From positions 1,171,977-1,195,253 of the forward strand of contig BFEA01000091.1 of assembly GCA_003427395.1 (NCBI GenBank): a stretch of DNA of 23,277 nt, given 5' to 3'. The position numbers and the translations under genes are program-made. Shown piece after piece: positions 1-8,239 of this stretch. The first letter of the stretch is position 1. Each line of letters opens with the position of its first letter. The notes beneath the pieces were generated by a model. It was given only the letters and a program-made list of their open reading frames with translations. It searched no databases and had not been told where the DNA came from. The DNA is from Chara braunii (lineage: Eukaryota; Streptophyta; Charophyceae; Charales; Characeae).

Positions 1-51
1 CTCTCTCTCTCTCTCATACCTCTCACACTTCTCTCTCTCTCATGCCTCTCA

Positions 52-126
<75 letters not shown>
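1..126. repeat. (CT)n and (CA)n compound microsatellite
   Basis: The window opens with CT dinucleotide runs broken by short CATGCCTCTCACGC-like interruptions, followed by an almost pure CA run from about 83 to 126. It is low-complexity DNA, and no coding reading across it is credible. Confidence 0.95.
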
Positions 127-129
<3 letters not shown>

Positions 130-534
130 GGAGAAGATCTTGAAGGAATGGCGAGGGAAGTCATGTTACGCATAACCTCACGCCCAAGGCAACTTCCTGT
201 TTTCGGAGTGGGAGAGGGCCCGGAAGCGCGTAGCAGGGGTGTGCCAAGGATTTTAGGAAAGTGTGGGTGGAGTCCCAGGCTGGAAATTAGATATCTGGTG
301 CCAAGTTTCAAGGATTGGGATGCAAGTGGCCCAGCGGGGGACCAGACCCTTGGTCTTGCTCTTCTTAAAGTCGAGCGGCTTAGTTTCGCCGGCCTCGTCG
401 CCTGGGGCGCGGTTGTACTCGGTGCACGGAGGCAGCACAGTGGGTGTCCCCTGTGTAAACACTTGACGTCGACGGGTTTCACAAATCTTGCAATCTGATG
501 TGGACGGCCTGAATCGAAGGCTGCGTTCTTGGCA
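127..534. other. Unassigned stretch beside the minus-strand retroelement
   Basis: Open readings exist on both strands here: about 116 codons plus at 148-498, and 69 codons minus at 253-462. None shows a motif I recognise. The minus-strand frame contains a short Cys-Lys-Ile-Cys stretch just upstream of 462 and a charged composition, so a decayed coding remnant is possible. The recognisable Ty3 pol reading from the right stops at about 535, so this may be the other side of an insertion or deletion breakpoint. I see no promoter or RNA gene. Confidence 0.3.
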
Positions 535-1194
535 CTAAACTTCGAATCGAGTTCGTAGAACAAATCCCGCGGCTCGAATGAAACCCTGTCTCAGGAGCTC
601 CTCAAGTTGACGCTTGAGTTCAATGGCCTCGGGGATCAAGAGTCGGTGTCTAGTGGTGAACACGATATTCAGGCACAAGCTGAATGGAGTGCTGGATGTC
701 GCGCAACGGTGGGATGTCGGCGTACGAGAACGACGATGGGAAACGTCGTGGTACTCTCGAACGAGGTCACGAACTGCGGGCTCCAGGTCGGCCGTATAGC
801 GTGTGAGTTCCTCAGTGTCAGCGTCGGCGCACGACGACGGGGTGGACTTGACGGACGACAGAGGGGGGGAAGTAGAGATGAGAGTCATGGAGATAGAAAG
901 AGGATCTCGCTCCAGAGAGATAAGCTCAGCTTTGGGACAGGGTGGATCATAGTGCAAGAGATCTATAGCATTCACCGTAACGTTGTCCTGTCGGATGAAG
1001 TGAGCGAACCGCCAAGGCGAGATGACGGTGATAGTAGGAGATGGTGTGCGCACGGAAGGTTCCGTGGGAGGAGGATCGGGGCTTGGTGTCGCAGTGGTAC
1101 CTGTAAACGGTACGCGATACGTTTGTCCACACTTCGTTCTGAGAACGGGAGTGTTGGTCGCCCAATCGGCCTCGGTGCTTCGGAACCAGACCAT
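535..1194 (-). pseudogene. Ty3/Gypsy pol fragment: post-protease linker and RT N-terminus
   Basis: This 219-codon reading begins with a WFRSTEADW-like segment that matches the block after the protease in Gypsy elements (the G-x-x-W-L region), then a Pro/Ser-rich stretch. Near its end it contains EAIELKRQLEELLRQGFIR, a near-perfect example of the conserved helix that opens Gypsy RT (E-x-x-x-L-K-x-x-L-E-E-L-L-x-x-G-x-I-R). An AVRDLVREYHDV segment before it corresponds to the usual region preceding the RT domain. The intervening conserved PYR-type segment is shifted in frame, so at least one indel lies inside. Beyond position 535 no RT palm motifs follow. This is a pseudogene with a clear family assignment. 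Confidence 0.75.
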
Positions 1195-1347
1195 GGAGTA
1201 CTGAAATTAAAATCGTACCCCGTCTCCATCATATCGAAATGTGCAAAGGAGCGGTGGCGACGAGACGCCGGGGGACGATCAGTCGGCTGGAGGGTGGGAA
1301 AGAAAAGGAGGTCGGTGACCGTATGATCGAAGAAGCGCTGGGTGTTT

Positions 1348-1758
1348 TCATCTCCTAGGGTGACGGAGATGGGAGTCGGAGACCCTGTTATGGGTAAGCG
1401 TGCTTCCTTCACCATTTCGGTGAATGAAGTCGCCCTGAGAACCGGAATCCCATAGCACTAGGTACACCCTCGTGGAGGTCCCGAGTCGTACTCGAATGAT
1501 CGGGAGGGTGCAATCAGGGTCCCAGAGGATGGCGAGAAGCCGACGCAGTGCAACGACATGGAGGGTGAGTCGCTCCTGACGAGCTTGGAGCATGCTCAAG
1601 TTCATAAGGGAGGACACAATGTCCTTGCGAGTCGCAAGTTTTTCTCGCTGCAACGGGCTGAACAAATGGCTCGACGCGTCGGTAATCGCGGAGAGGTGGG
1701 AGGGGAGACGGTGGTCTGCGGAAGCGCAGATGGTACTGCGACAGAGGGCTGAATCCAC
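1348..1758 (-). pseudogene. Retropepsin-like aspartic protease fragment (minus-strand element)
   Basis: The 136-codon reading contains a predicted strand segment followed by L-W-D-S-G-S-Q-G-D-F-I-H. The catalytic Asp is codon 104, at 1447-1449. D-S-G followed by Gln-Gly and a hydrophobic pair is the active site of Ty3/Gypsy retropepsins, which cleave the gag-pol polyprotein. The reading loses frame soon after the motif. It continues in the adjacent minus frame ending at 972, where T-P-I-S-V-T-L-G-D, a typical downstream protease strand, is found. Upstream residues are a helical gag C-terminal region. The catalytic triad is intact, but the domain is broken by a frameshift. Confidence 0.7.
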
Positions 1759-1965
1759 TGTGTCGGGTCCTGCGATACCTCAACTCCAGTAGCGAGAGGG
1801 GCAAACTGCAACGGAGATGTCGGGAAGCCGACTACTGAAGAGGGCGCAAGTGTACACTGCACCATGGCTAAGAGGCGCCACGGGGATGAGAGGCGTCGGG
1901 GGGGACTGAGCACGATGCTAGCGGGAAAACTCAGCGTAGTGGCGGTCGAGGGTGGCGGTGTAAGG

Positions 1966-2007
1966 GCACTGCGAGGAGGTATAACCGTCCTGGCGGCAGC
2001 GCAAACA
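1966..2007 (-). pseudogene. Degenerate CCHC zinc knuckle (His replaced by Tyr)
   Basis: On the minus strand a 14-codon stretch reads CLRCRQDGYTSSQC. The spacing C-X2-C-X4-[H]-X4-C fits a retroviral-type nucleocapsid knuckle, with tyrosine (TAT) where histidine (CAT) is expected. It lies between the capsid-like domain (2543-3013) and the protease (near 1449), exactly where a nucleocapsid motif belongs. The His to Tyr change needs one C-to-T transition and would weaken zinc binding. Confidence 0.6.
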
Positions 2008-2542
2008 CGCCGACCCAAAATGGTCGCGCGCTCCTCCCCGGAAAGGACACCGCTAGGAGGGACGAAGCCTCGACGTAGGTCCTGCTGAGTGACCTTAGTG
2101 GGGGACGCGCCAGCGTGAGCAGAGCGGCTGCGTGTCCGAGAGAGGGTGGAAAGAGCGAGCTAGAGACGCTCGACGATAGGGAGAATAGAGTCTTCCAGGT
2201 GATAGTGGACGGCCTCGCAGAGATCGAGGTCGTCACTATGGTCACCCTCAGGCGACGGCGGGGCAACATCGTTCCGCTCGCCATACTCGAGCGCGCTGAA
2301 GCGGCGCCAGAAGTGGCGACCCTGGTGCGCAGAACGACGGGGACGACCATGGAAAGGGGAACGAAGCTGGGAAGTGTCGTAAGAGAGGGAGGGAGCGTAA
2401 CCAGTACGCTAAGGATGAGAGGAGGAAGCGGGGTGAAGACGGGCCCGCATCCACTGATGGGCCCTGGCGGCCGCGTAGATCTACGAGGCCGATGTGAAGT
2501 CATACCGCCATAACTAGGAGCGGTACTCAAGCGGAAGGATGG

Positions 2543-3013
2543 CTAAGAAGTGATCGATGAGGTCAGCCTCGGGTAGGAACGCCACATCGCAAATGAGGCG
2601 GTCGTCCTAAAGACCTGGATGTGGCAGTCCAAGCCGGCAATGCCACTAGAGTCGGACCATCGTATACTAACGACACGATCGAAGCCATCGATCACGTCGT
2701 GTCGGGCAACGAAGCGATCCTCGAGGAACGCCTGGAAATCGATGAAGGTCGGGATCCGACCCTCACGAAGGGAATGAGTGTAGAAACCCTCCCAGGCATC
2801 GAAAGGATCGTCACGCAGGCGCGTGGAGAGGTGAGCCACCCACTGGTCAGGTGGGACGACCATGAGCTGGAGCGTGCGGGTGACAAACTGCAGCCACCAA
2901 GGCACGCGTATCCCTGTACCGTCATATAAGGCAATGCCCGTCAAGTGGATGAGTGGTGTGCCACCATTTTGGTGGCGAGGAGATCGAGGAGCAGAGATCT
3001 GCGCTACGGCCAA
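2543..3013 (-). pseudogene. Gag capsid-like domain of the minus-strand Ty3/Gypsy element
   Basis: The 156-codon reading carries the layout of the Retrotrans_gag domain. It has a D-G-T-G-I then W-W-L-Q-F opening, a central D-D-P-F-D-A-W-E-G-F-Y segment, and the L-R-E-G-R-I-P-T-F-x-D-F-x-x-F-L-E-D-R-F helix that ends the capsid core in many Gypsy elements. The first about 28 codons come from one copy of the 200-bp tandem duplication described separately. The domain would form the particle shell of the retrotransposon. The reading is open but has no continuous link to the protease, so it is part of a pseudogene. Confidence 0.65.
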
Positions 3014-3320
3014 GTAACTCGGCGAAGGTCCTGGAAAAGGGGGTGCAACTGACTGTACGCCCGAGCCGCATGGTGGAACGACGTGGTGGAGCGGCGAAGG
3101 AACAACGGCAGGTTATGCGGGAGCTGTAAGGCAATGCCTATCAAGTGGACGAGTGGTGTACCACCATTTTGGCGGCAAGGGGATTGAGGAGCAGAGGTCT
3201 GCGCTACGGCCAAGTAAGTCGGCGCAGGTCCTGGAAAAGGGGGTGCAACTGACTGTACGCCTGAGCCGCATGGTGGAGTGGCGGGGGAACAACGACAGGT
3301 TGTGCGGGAGTTGCGGTAGA
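2927..3320. repeat. Tandem duplication of a roughly 200-bp gag segment
   Basis: Two adjacent copies begin TAAGGCAATGCC at 2927 and 3127. They share long stretches, including the GTGGTGT(G/A)CCACCATTTTGG block and the region with GCGCTACGGCCAAGTAA. The second copy lacks about 9-12 bases found near the end of the first and differs at scattered sites. The period of 200 is not a multiple of three, so the duplication shifts the gag frame. Confidence 0.9.
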
Positions 3321-3640
3321 AGAAGTTGCAGCAACCGATGGAGTAGGAAGGAGATACAATGCAGGTGGAGGGGATGCAGGGCGAGGGAAATGAGTCCGCA
3401 TGGATAGAGGAGTAGAGGACGCCGAAGAAGGAGGTGCGCCCGAAGGCACGGCCACCTGTAAGAGGGCGAAGTCAGCCCGAGTCTGGGCAAGCTTGGCCTC
3501 AAGACGTCGAACGTAGATCGAGCGAGGAGTGGTAGGAGGAGGAGTGGGGGAAGTAGCCGCACGAGCGGCGCGAGGCATCCCACAAGGGGGAGAGCCAGGT
3601 GGCGCTGCCGTCGTGAGAAGGGGAGGGAGGAGCGGGGCAC
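3204..3640 (-). pseudogene. Proline-rich gag N-terminal region (minus-strand element)
   Basis: Two overlapping minus-strand readings (3204-3578 and 3113-3640) carry Pro/Ala/Ser/Thr-rich, low-complexity protein. The first has one helical segment, R-S-I-Y-V-R-R-L-E-A-K-L-A-Q-T-R-A-D-F, compatible with a short coiled coil as often found before the capsid in plant and algal Gypsy gag proteins. A Ser-Gln-Leu-His-Pro-Leu-Phe stretch is repeated because of the 200-bp duplication. The element's start codon and 5' LTR cannot be placed. The assignment rests on position ahead of the capsid-like domain. Confidence 0.4.
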
Positions 3641-3879
3641 CCAGAAAAGCTGAGACTGCGGTAGAGGATTGTGGTCCCGTGGCCGTAGTGACCGTAGTCT
3701 AGGTTGGTGCCCCCGTAGAGTGAGGAGAGCCCTGGCCCGTGGCTGTCGTTGCTCTAGGAGAGTGGACGGTCACCAGGATGGTCGTGTAAGGGGAAGCGGA
3801 GGAAAAAGCTCCGTCGTGGCCACCTCATCGGAGCTATGAATCCCCGCGGCCGCGGACTTCGACGGCCCGCTGCGGCTGA
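3641..3879. other. GC-rich non-coding stretch between gag remnant and minisatellite
   Basis: No gene is supported here. The sequence is GC-rich with short direct words (CCGTGGC(C/T)GT near 3675 and 3738) and continues the Pro/Ser-rich minus-strand composition without a motif. It may be the leader of the minus-strand element. Confidence 0.3.
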
Positions 3880-3918
3880 GGGGAGAGGGGGTCGGGGAGA
3901 GGGGGTCGGGGAAGGGGG
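3880..3918. repeat. G-rich minisatellite with quadruplex potential
   Basis: G-runs of four or five separated by AGA, TC or AA repeat several times within 39 bases (units such as GGGGAGAGGGGGTC). The arrangement satisfies the G3+N1-7 pattern for a G-quadruplex on the plus strand. An A-rich tract and tetranucleotide repeats follow. Confidence 0.8.
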
Positions 3919-3959
3919 TTGCGGATTGGGGTTCCGGAGCCCCGACCCCACCCCCTTGA

Positions 3960-4050
3960 ACAAAAAAAAGTAAAAAAAAAAAAATTCGGGGGGGTGATTT
4001 TTTGTGTCACAATTGTGTGTGAAAAAAAAATAGAAGGAAAAAAACAAAAT
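3960..4050. repeat. A-rich tract
   Basis: Runs of 8 to 13 A residues separated by a few other bases, with a GGGGGGG run in the middle. It could be an old poly(A) tail followed by microsatellite expansion, but no retroposon body can be identified before it. Confidence 0.7.
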
Positions 4051-4156
4051 AATTGATTGATAGATTGATTGATTGGTTGATTGATTGATTGGTTGATTGG
4101 TTGATTAATTGATTGATTGATTGATTGGTTGGTTGATTGATTGATTGATTGATTGG
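4051..4156. repeat. (TTGA)n tetranucleotide repeat
   Basis: About 25 units of TTGA/GATT with occasional TTGG variants. The minus-strand reading of Ile-Asn-Gln-Ser repeats is an artefact of this array. Confidence 0.95.
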
Positions 4157-4189
4157 TGGGGGAGGGGTCGTCCTCCCCTCCCCCCGGGA

Positions 4190-4518
4190 CACACACACAC
4201 ACACACATGTACACACACACACACACGCGCGTGCCCATACTGGGCCATACACACATGCACGCGCCCACACACACAGGCGCTCGCATACACACACACGCAC
4301 ACACACACACGTGCACACAGACACACATACACACACACACATGCACACGAACACACACACACACACACTCGCGCGTGCCCACCCACCCACCCACACATGC
4401 AGACACACACAGACGCAGACACACACGTGCGCACACACACACATACACACACACAGACAGACACCCGCGCATGCACACACACACACACACCCGCGCACGC
4501 ACACACACACTCACACAC
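4190..4518. repeat. Long CA/CG-rich imperfect microsatellite
   Basis: More than 300 bases of alternating purine-pyrimidine sequence: CA runs interspersed with CGCGCG, GTGC and CATG interruptions. All six frames give His-Thr or Cys-Val repeat readings, none of which should be treated as a gene. The alternation favours Z-DNA. Confidence 0.95.
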
Positions 4519-4648
4519 CCTCGCAACGCTAGTCCCAACCCCAGAGACAGATCCTGAGCCCAGGTCGGGAAAGTTAGTCCGAGTTCCAATTGACCTCACT
4601 AATAGTCAAGGACAAATCCTCTGCCCGATGGGATGCCGCCGGTAACAG
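4519..4648. other. Short unique flank before the left LTR
   Basis: Non-repetitive sequence between the microsatellite and the TG that starts the left LTR. It should hold one copy of the element's target-site duplication; the other copy lies outside the window, so none can be called. Confidence 0.4.
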
Positions 4649-5359
4649 TGTCAGGCGGCCACAAGGGATGGGCCACCTGAAATCCGCGACTTTGGGACCT
4701 AGGCACAAAAACAAGTCCGAGTTTTGAAGGTACTCTGGTTTGACCAGGCAGCAAAAATTAGGGGAACTCAGGGCACCCCTGATTTTGGGCGCACTGGACC
4801 TTACGAGTAACCCTCAAAGATGACGATATGGGTAGCCGCTCCCGGCATAGCTAGGGACCGTCATTTCAGCCCGTTCCGAGGCTAGGCCTCGAATGGCCAG
4901 CCACGGGGAGGCATCGCGGGAACTATTCCCGACGCAATGCCTTTGCGGGGTATGACCGGAGCTGGAATGACAACCCAAATTTTTTTCAACTTTGGTACTT
5001 CAATTAAAAATGGGAGAAAAGATTAAGAATAGTAGAAGATAAGAGAAAAACGAAATATCCTTAATCTCTGTATTTTTATAGGCCTTTGAATTTTGAGAAA
5101 AACATTCTCTTATTTTACGTTTTCGGCAGTGAAATTAAAAACAAAGAAAAAGATTAAAAATGATAAAGGAAAGAGAAACAAAGAATTTCAACTATTCAAT
5201 TAAAAACCCCTCGGAAATTATTTTTTGTGAACTTACGATTATTTCACCAATTCAAACAATAGAGTTAAGAAAAGGGAAAAATGATTAAGAATGATCGGAC
5301 GGACAGGAGCTTATGACTATTCGATGCCTGGCCTGATTTTGTTTGATTACCCACCGCCA
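4649..5359 (+). repeat. Left LTR (minimum extent)
   Basis: About 711 bases match 22566-23277 at roughly 94% by eye, with mostly transition differences. Both copies begin TGTCAGGCGG, consistent with the TG that starts LTRs. The match is limited on the right only by the end of the window, so the true LTR end is unknown. A GGGTGTTACA at 5510-5519 ends in CA and resembles the 3' terminus of many Gypsy LTRs, which would give an LTR of about 871 bp. No convincing primer-binding site (TGG...) follows it. A TATTTTTATA at about 5075 could be a TATA-like element, but it is not preserved in the right copy. Confidence 0.85.
4877..4942 (+). promoter_or_regulatory. Two conserved hairpins in the left LTR
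   Basis: The first is a short perfect inverted repeat, CGAGGCTAGGCCTCG, at 4877-4891. The second, at 4909-4942, pairs AGGCAT...GCGGGAA with TTCCCG.CGC.ATGCCT around a short loop. Both recur in the right LTR (22794-22808 and 22826-22859). The role, such as 3'-end processing or R-region structure, is inferred only from position and conservation. Confidence 0.6.
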
Positions 5360-6349
5360 GCTCATAACCCAGATTTAATCAAATTCTCTAGACTCTAGCT
5401 TTTTTTACTATCCCCTGATGATCGAGATTTACCGTGTTGTCTTCCCGATTCACCTGATTTCTAACCCCACCGTAACCTGTGTACTATGAGTGTGAGATAG
5501 ACGGATGCCGGGTGTTACAGCTATGTTGCTTAATTGTGCCCCACGACTTATTTTGCGTCGGTATGATTACCGCTTCGGTTCGGACGCATGACTCGAGACA
5601 GGTTCGGAACTGCCACGATGCTATGGCACTTTTACGATATTCGACATGTTACAAGCTCGATAATGGTTCGGTATCGACATGGTGTAGGGCTGCTACAGTT
5701 CGAGACGGTTATTTTTACATTCGGGGTTGATCCGACTTTTCCTCGACACGAGCTGTTACGGTTCAAACTGGTATTTGGGTTCGGTATCAGGTATGGCAGT
5801 CTGGCTCCGGACAGATCCGATGATACCACGGGGTTGTGGTATTGTGCAGCCTGAGACATATTTCAGCTTAACTATTGACAGGACATCGACTTTATTTATG
5901 TGCCCTCTTGATTTGGCACTGGCGCTGTACGGGTTACTAAGACCCCCGAGTGACTTCTTCAGGTTCGGCATTGGGTTGGTACGGGCTCCAATAATTATTT
6001 CGGATTAAACTTCGACATTTACGGCTTTTGTATGGTGACACGAGGGTGCCATGACTGCAGATTCGGCGTTCCTGGCCCTGGTATGGAATGATCACTTGTC
6101 TTGTGAAAATCTGCGCTGATATAGTATAGCCGCTGGTTTGGAACAGCCACGGTACCTGGTATGGTTAAGGGCCGGCCTATCGACGTCAATCTTAGGCCTT
6201 TGGCGCAGGTGACCTGCAATACCGCTTGCTCCGGGTTGGCGCGGGTGCAGTGGTGCGGGCCTGGTATAATCTGCTGGCATTGTTGTTGTGTGTTCCGGCT
6301 GGTACCGTTGGCCTGGCCGCAGCGCTGGTGCCACAAGGAAATTCCAGGG
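5360..6349 (+). other. End of left LTR and leader; no gene
   Basis: No credible coding region. The stretch probably contains the 3' end of the left LTR (candidate terminus GGGTGTTACA at 5510-5519). From 5560 to 6300 it shows an unusual excess of GGTTCGG, TTCGGTA and CTGGTAT words, recurring irregularly every 40-80 bases. Open readings of 70-105 codons on both strands have no recognisable motif. No primer-binding site can be assigned. Confidence 0.4.
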
Positions 6350-6860
6350 NGCTGTTGGTACCAGNCTTTCAGGCCTGTCGGTCGTGGGTCTCGGGTGCCT
6401 CTGGTNGACTGAGGGCATGCCCGTGCANGTACCNCCTATAAGGGAAGAGCAGTTGACTTCAGTAGGGACANNTTCGGGCTGGAGACGGAGAGAGCTCTCT
6501 CTAGCATGCCAGGCGTACGCCGCCCACANAACANCTCGGTTGAGACAGGCGAGACAAANACNGTGCGCGNGGCGTTCCNAGCCCACATNGCGATCTGATA
6601 CAGGCGGGATGAACGCGCTCCGAAGAGGCGAGCTNGNGAGAGACGAACACGTTCGNGTGAACCGAAGAGCNATGGTGTGTGCAGAGCGTGCTCGAGCCAC
6701 GACTCGATTCAGCCTGNTCGAGACACGGGTCAGGGGAACAGAGGGGCACGCTTAGCGTTCGCNGTTCTCTTCGCANTTGCACGCAGGAAGGACAAGGCAC
6801 GACAGAGTGAGGTGTGCGCCTGGGTTACACAGNGNGGCGACTACGGGNTGACATGTNTGA
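6350..6860. other. Leader segment with scattered undetermined bases
   Basis: Roughly 25-30 single N calls occur in 500 bases, the densest such patch in the window, with a smaller one at 8345-8475. Single Ns rather than a gap run suggest conflicting reads, as expected when several diverged repeat copies are collapsed. No coding call is safe here. Confidence 0.7.
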
Positions 6861-7490
6861 CCGAGATAGGGGGAATGCACTAGTAAATAGGGAGTGTTCC
6901 GACAGGAAGAGAGCGTGAAGATGGATAGAGTGAGAACGTTTGGGGTAGAGAGGGGGAATTCCGATGATGTGTACGGTGTGCCCAGCCCACAAGTCAACTC
7001 TGAGGATGGACTGGGAATTGACATGGACAGTTGACGTTTGAGAAGAGCGGTGGGGATCGTGCCGGGTATGCGCGGTCAGCTTGTGTAAGAACCCGTGCGA
7101 GAGTAAAAGGGGGAGAGAGAAGTGGAAGGCCGTATAATGATGCTGCGCGTTTTCGTCTCGCCAGGCAGGGAGCAGTAGAGAGGTGAAATCCATTCGAGAG
7201 GCAGAGAACGGACTGGTGCGCTGGGTGTACGCTACCCATCTTCGCACTAGTGCTCTGTTGCGGAGAAAGCGAACAGCCCGGTTGGTGACAGAGAGACCTG
7301 AGTGAGAGAAACAGGGATTACTGCGTTTTCGAGTGAACTGTTGATCAAGCACCTGTCCGAAGAGCCGCTGAAAGTGGGAAAGTTGCTCTGGAGAGATCCG
7401 AGATTCGAGTACCGTCCTGATTAACCCGAGATGAGCAGCGAAAGCGTTCTTGGGAGAACCGTCGTTCAGAGTTTCTGGTTGTTCAACCAT
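6825..7490 (-). CDS. Hypothetical antisense ORF in the element's leader
   Basis: A 221-codon reading starts at an ATG (7488-7490) and runs antisense to the retroelement. Its last codons contain N bases, so the end is uncertain. The N-terminal half looks protein-like, with a helical V-L-E-S-R-I-S-P-E-Q-L-S-H-F-Q-R-L-F-G-Q-V segment and an Arg-rich stretch at about residues 75-90. The C-terminal half is rich in His and Ser and less convincing. I recognise no domain, signal peptide or membrane segment. The plus strand has many stops over the same interval. Antisense ORFs in untranslated regions are known from some plant Gypsy elements, Grande for example, so the position is not absurd. It could equally be a chance open frame. 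Confidence 0.3.
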   Translation of the reverse strand: MVEQPETLNDGSPKNAFAAHLGLIRTVLESRISPEQLSHFQRLFGQVLDQQFTRKRSNPCFSHSGLSVTNRAVRFLRNRALVRRWVAYTQRTSPFSASRMDFTSLLLPAWRDENAQHHYTAFHFSLPLLLSHGFLHKLTAHTRHDPHRSSQTSTVHVNSQSILRVDLWAGHTVHIIGIPPLYPKRSHSIHLHALFLSEHSLFTSAFPLSRSXMSXRSRXXV

Positions 7491-8056
7491 TGAGAAGCGG
7501 GGAGAGCGCGTTTGAGGAGACTGTCATTAGGGTTCCTGTCTAAATCACCTGGTGACGGGAAGAGCTCTCATCCAAACGGGGGTTGGTGACACCACTGCTA
7601 GCGACAGGAACACCCCTCAAGGGACTTCGTGATCTAGTGGCAGACTGTTGGCGTCACCGACGGGAGGGGCAGGCCTTCCCCTTCTTCAATCCTAGACTTG
7701 AAAGAGGTAAAGAGGGCAGACAGGGAATGAGACAGCGGCGAACTATACTGTTTCGTTATAATTGAACACCCTTGTCTACATTATCATCACTATCGCTATT
7801 ACCATTGCTTCTACTGATATCTAAATTTTACATAATATATCTCCCCTTACTTTCCTGAAGTCTTCCAGAAGAGCAGAGAGTGCTCAGGGAGGGGGAAGAG
7901 AGAGAACAGAAGGAGAGGGAAGAGAGAGAACAGAGAGAGAGAGAGAGAAAGAAGGGGGGGGGAACCTGAGAGTGTGTGACTGATCATAAGAAGGCCTAAA
8001 AAAAACTTAGGCTGGGAAAACTGAGGTCTCAAGCACGCTTACAACGACATGGACAT
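7491..8056. other. Non-coding, with GA-rich tract
   Basis: No supported gene. A purine-rich GA microsatellite-like tract occupies about 7868-7965 (AGAGAGAG runs, then a G8 run). A 60-codon plus reading at 7583-7765 has no recognisable feature. Confidence 0.6.
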
Positions 8057-8239
8057 TTATCTATTCATTCGTTCATTACGGCATATAAGCTGAAGTATGT
8101 TTACTCTCTCCTGCAACTTTGAAATGTCTGTATTCTCGCTGAATGACAGACCTGGTGTCAGCCCGCTGAGCAACTGATTAACCCTTTTGATCTGGCTGAA
8201 TATCTCGCTGCGGAGCGAGTATTGACTTATTGACTTCAT
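8057..8239 (-). CDS. Short hypothetical ORF of unknown origin
   Basis: A 60-codon reading starts at ATG (8237-8239). The product is balanced in composition and mostly helical: R-S-E-I-F-S-Q-I-K-R-V-N-Q-L-L-S-G-L, then I-S-K-L-Q-E-R-V-N-I-L-Q-L. Hydrophobic residues recur every three or four positions, unlike the Arg- or Ser-rich chance frames around it. Codon use, with moderate GC and few CpG-rich Arg codons, differs from the retroelement genes. I do not recognise it. It could be an exon or gene fragment, a captured sequence, or a foreign contaminant joined near the N-containing stretch at 8345-8475. Confidence 0.3.
   Translation of the reverse strand: MKSISQYSLRSEIFSQIKRVNQLLSGLTPGLSFSENTDISKLQERVNILQLICRNERMNR

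Larger units (their letters stand above)
535..3640 (-). mobile_element. Decayed Ty3/Gypsy LTR retrotransposon fragment (gag to start of RT)
   Basis: Read on the minus strand from 3640 down to 535, pieces of a Ty3-type gag-pol appear in the expected order. They are a proline-rich gag N-terminus with a short coiled stretch, a capsid-like domain, a CCHC-type knuckle, an aspartic protease with D-S-G, the linker after the protease, and the beginning of the reverse transcriptase. The pieces lie in different frames, so several frameshifts have accumulated. RT motifs A to C, RNase H, integrase and both LTRs are absent, so the copy is truncated near 535 on its 3' side. It is not the same family as the plus-strand element: the protease is DSGSQG here and DND there, and the gag domains do not resemble each other. 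The family is inferred from motif order; the exact ends are uncertain. Confidence 0.75.

Noticed and set aside
607-2513. Plus-strand ORFs of up to 239 codons at 607-1326, 1558-1792 and 2115-2513
   Set aside because: They are shadows opposite the minus-strand Ty3/Gypsy remnant, which has recognisable domain motifs; the plus readings are Arg/Gly-rich without motifs.
3952-4050. Poly(A) tail of a SINE or LINE
   Set aside because: No retroposon body or target-site duplication can be seen; the A-rich tract is interrupted and merges into other simple repeats.
4105-4645. Several open readings of 120-250 codons rich in His-Thr, Cys-Val or Ile-Asn-Gln-Ser
   Set aside because: They are translations of the CA/CG and TTGA microsatellites, open in all frames on both strands, with no complex sequence.
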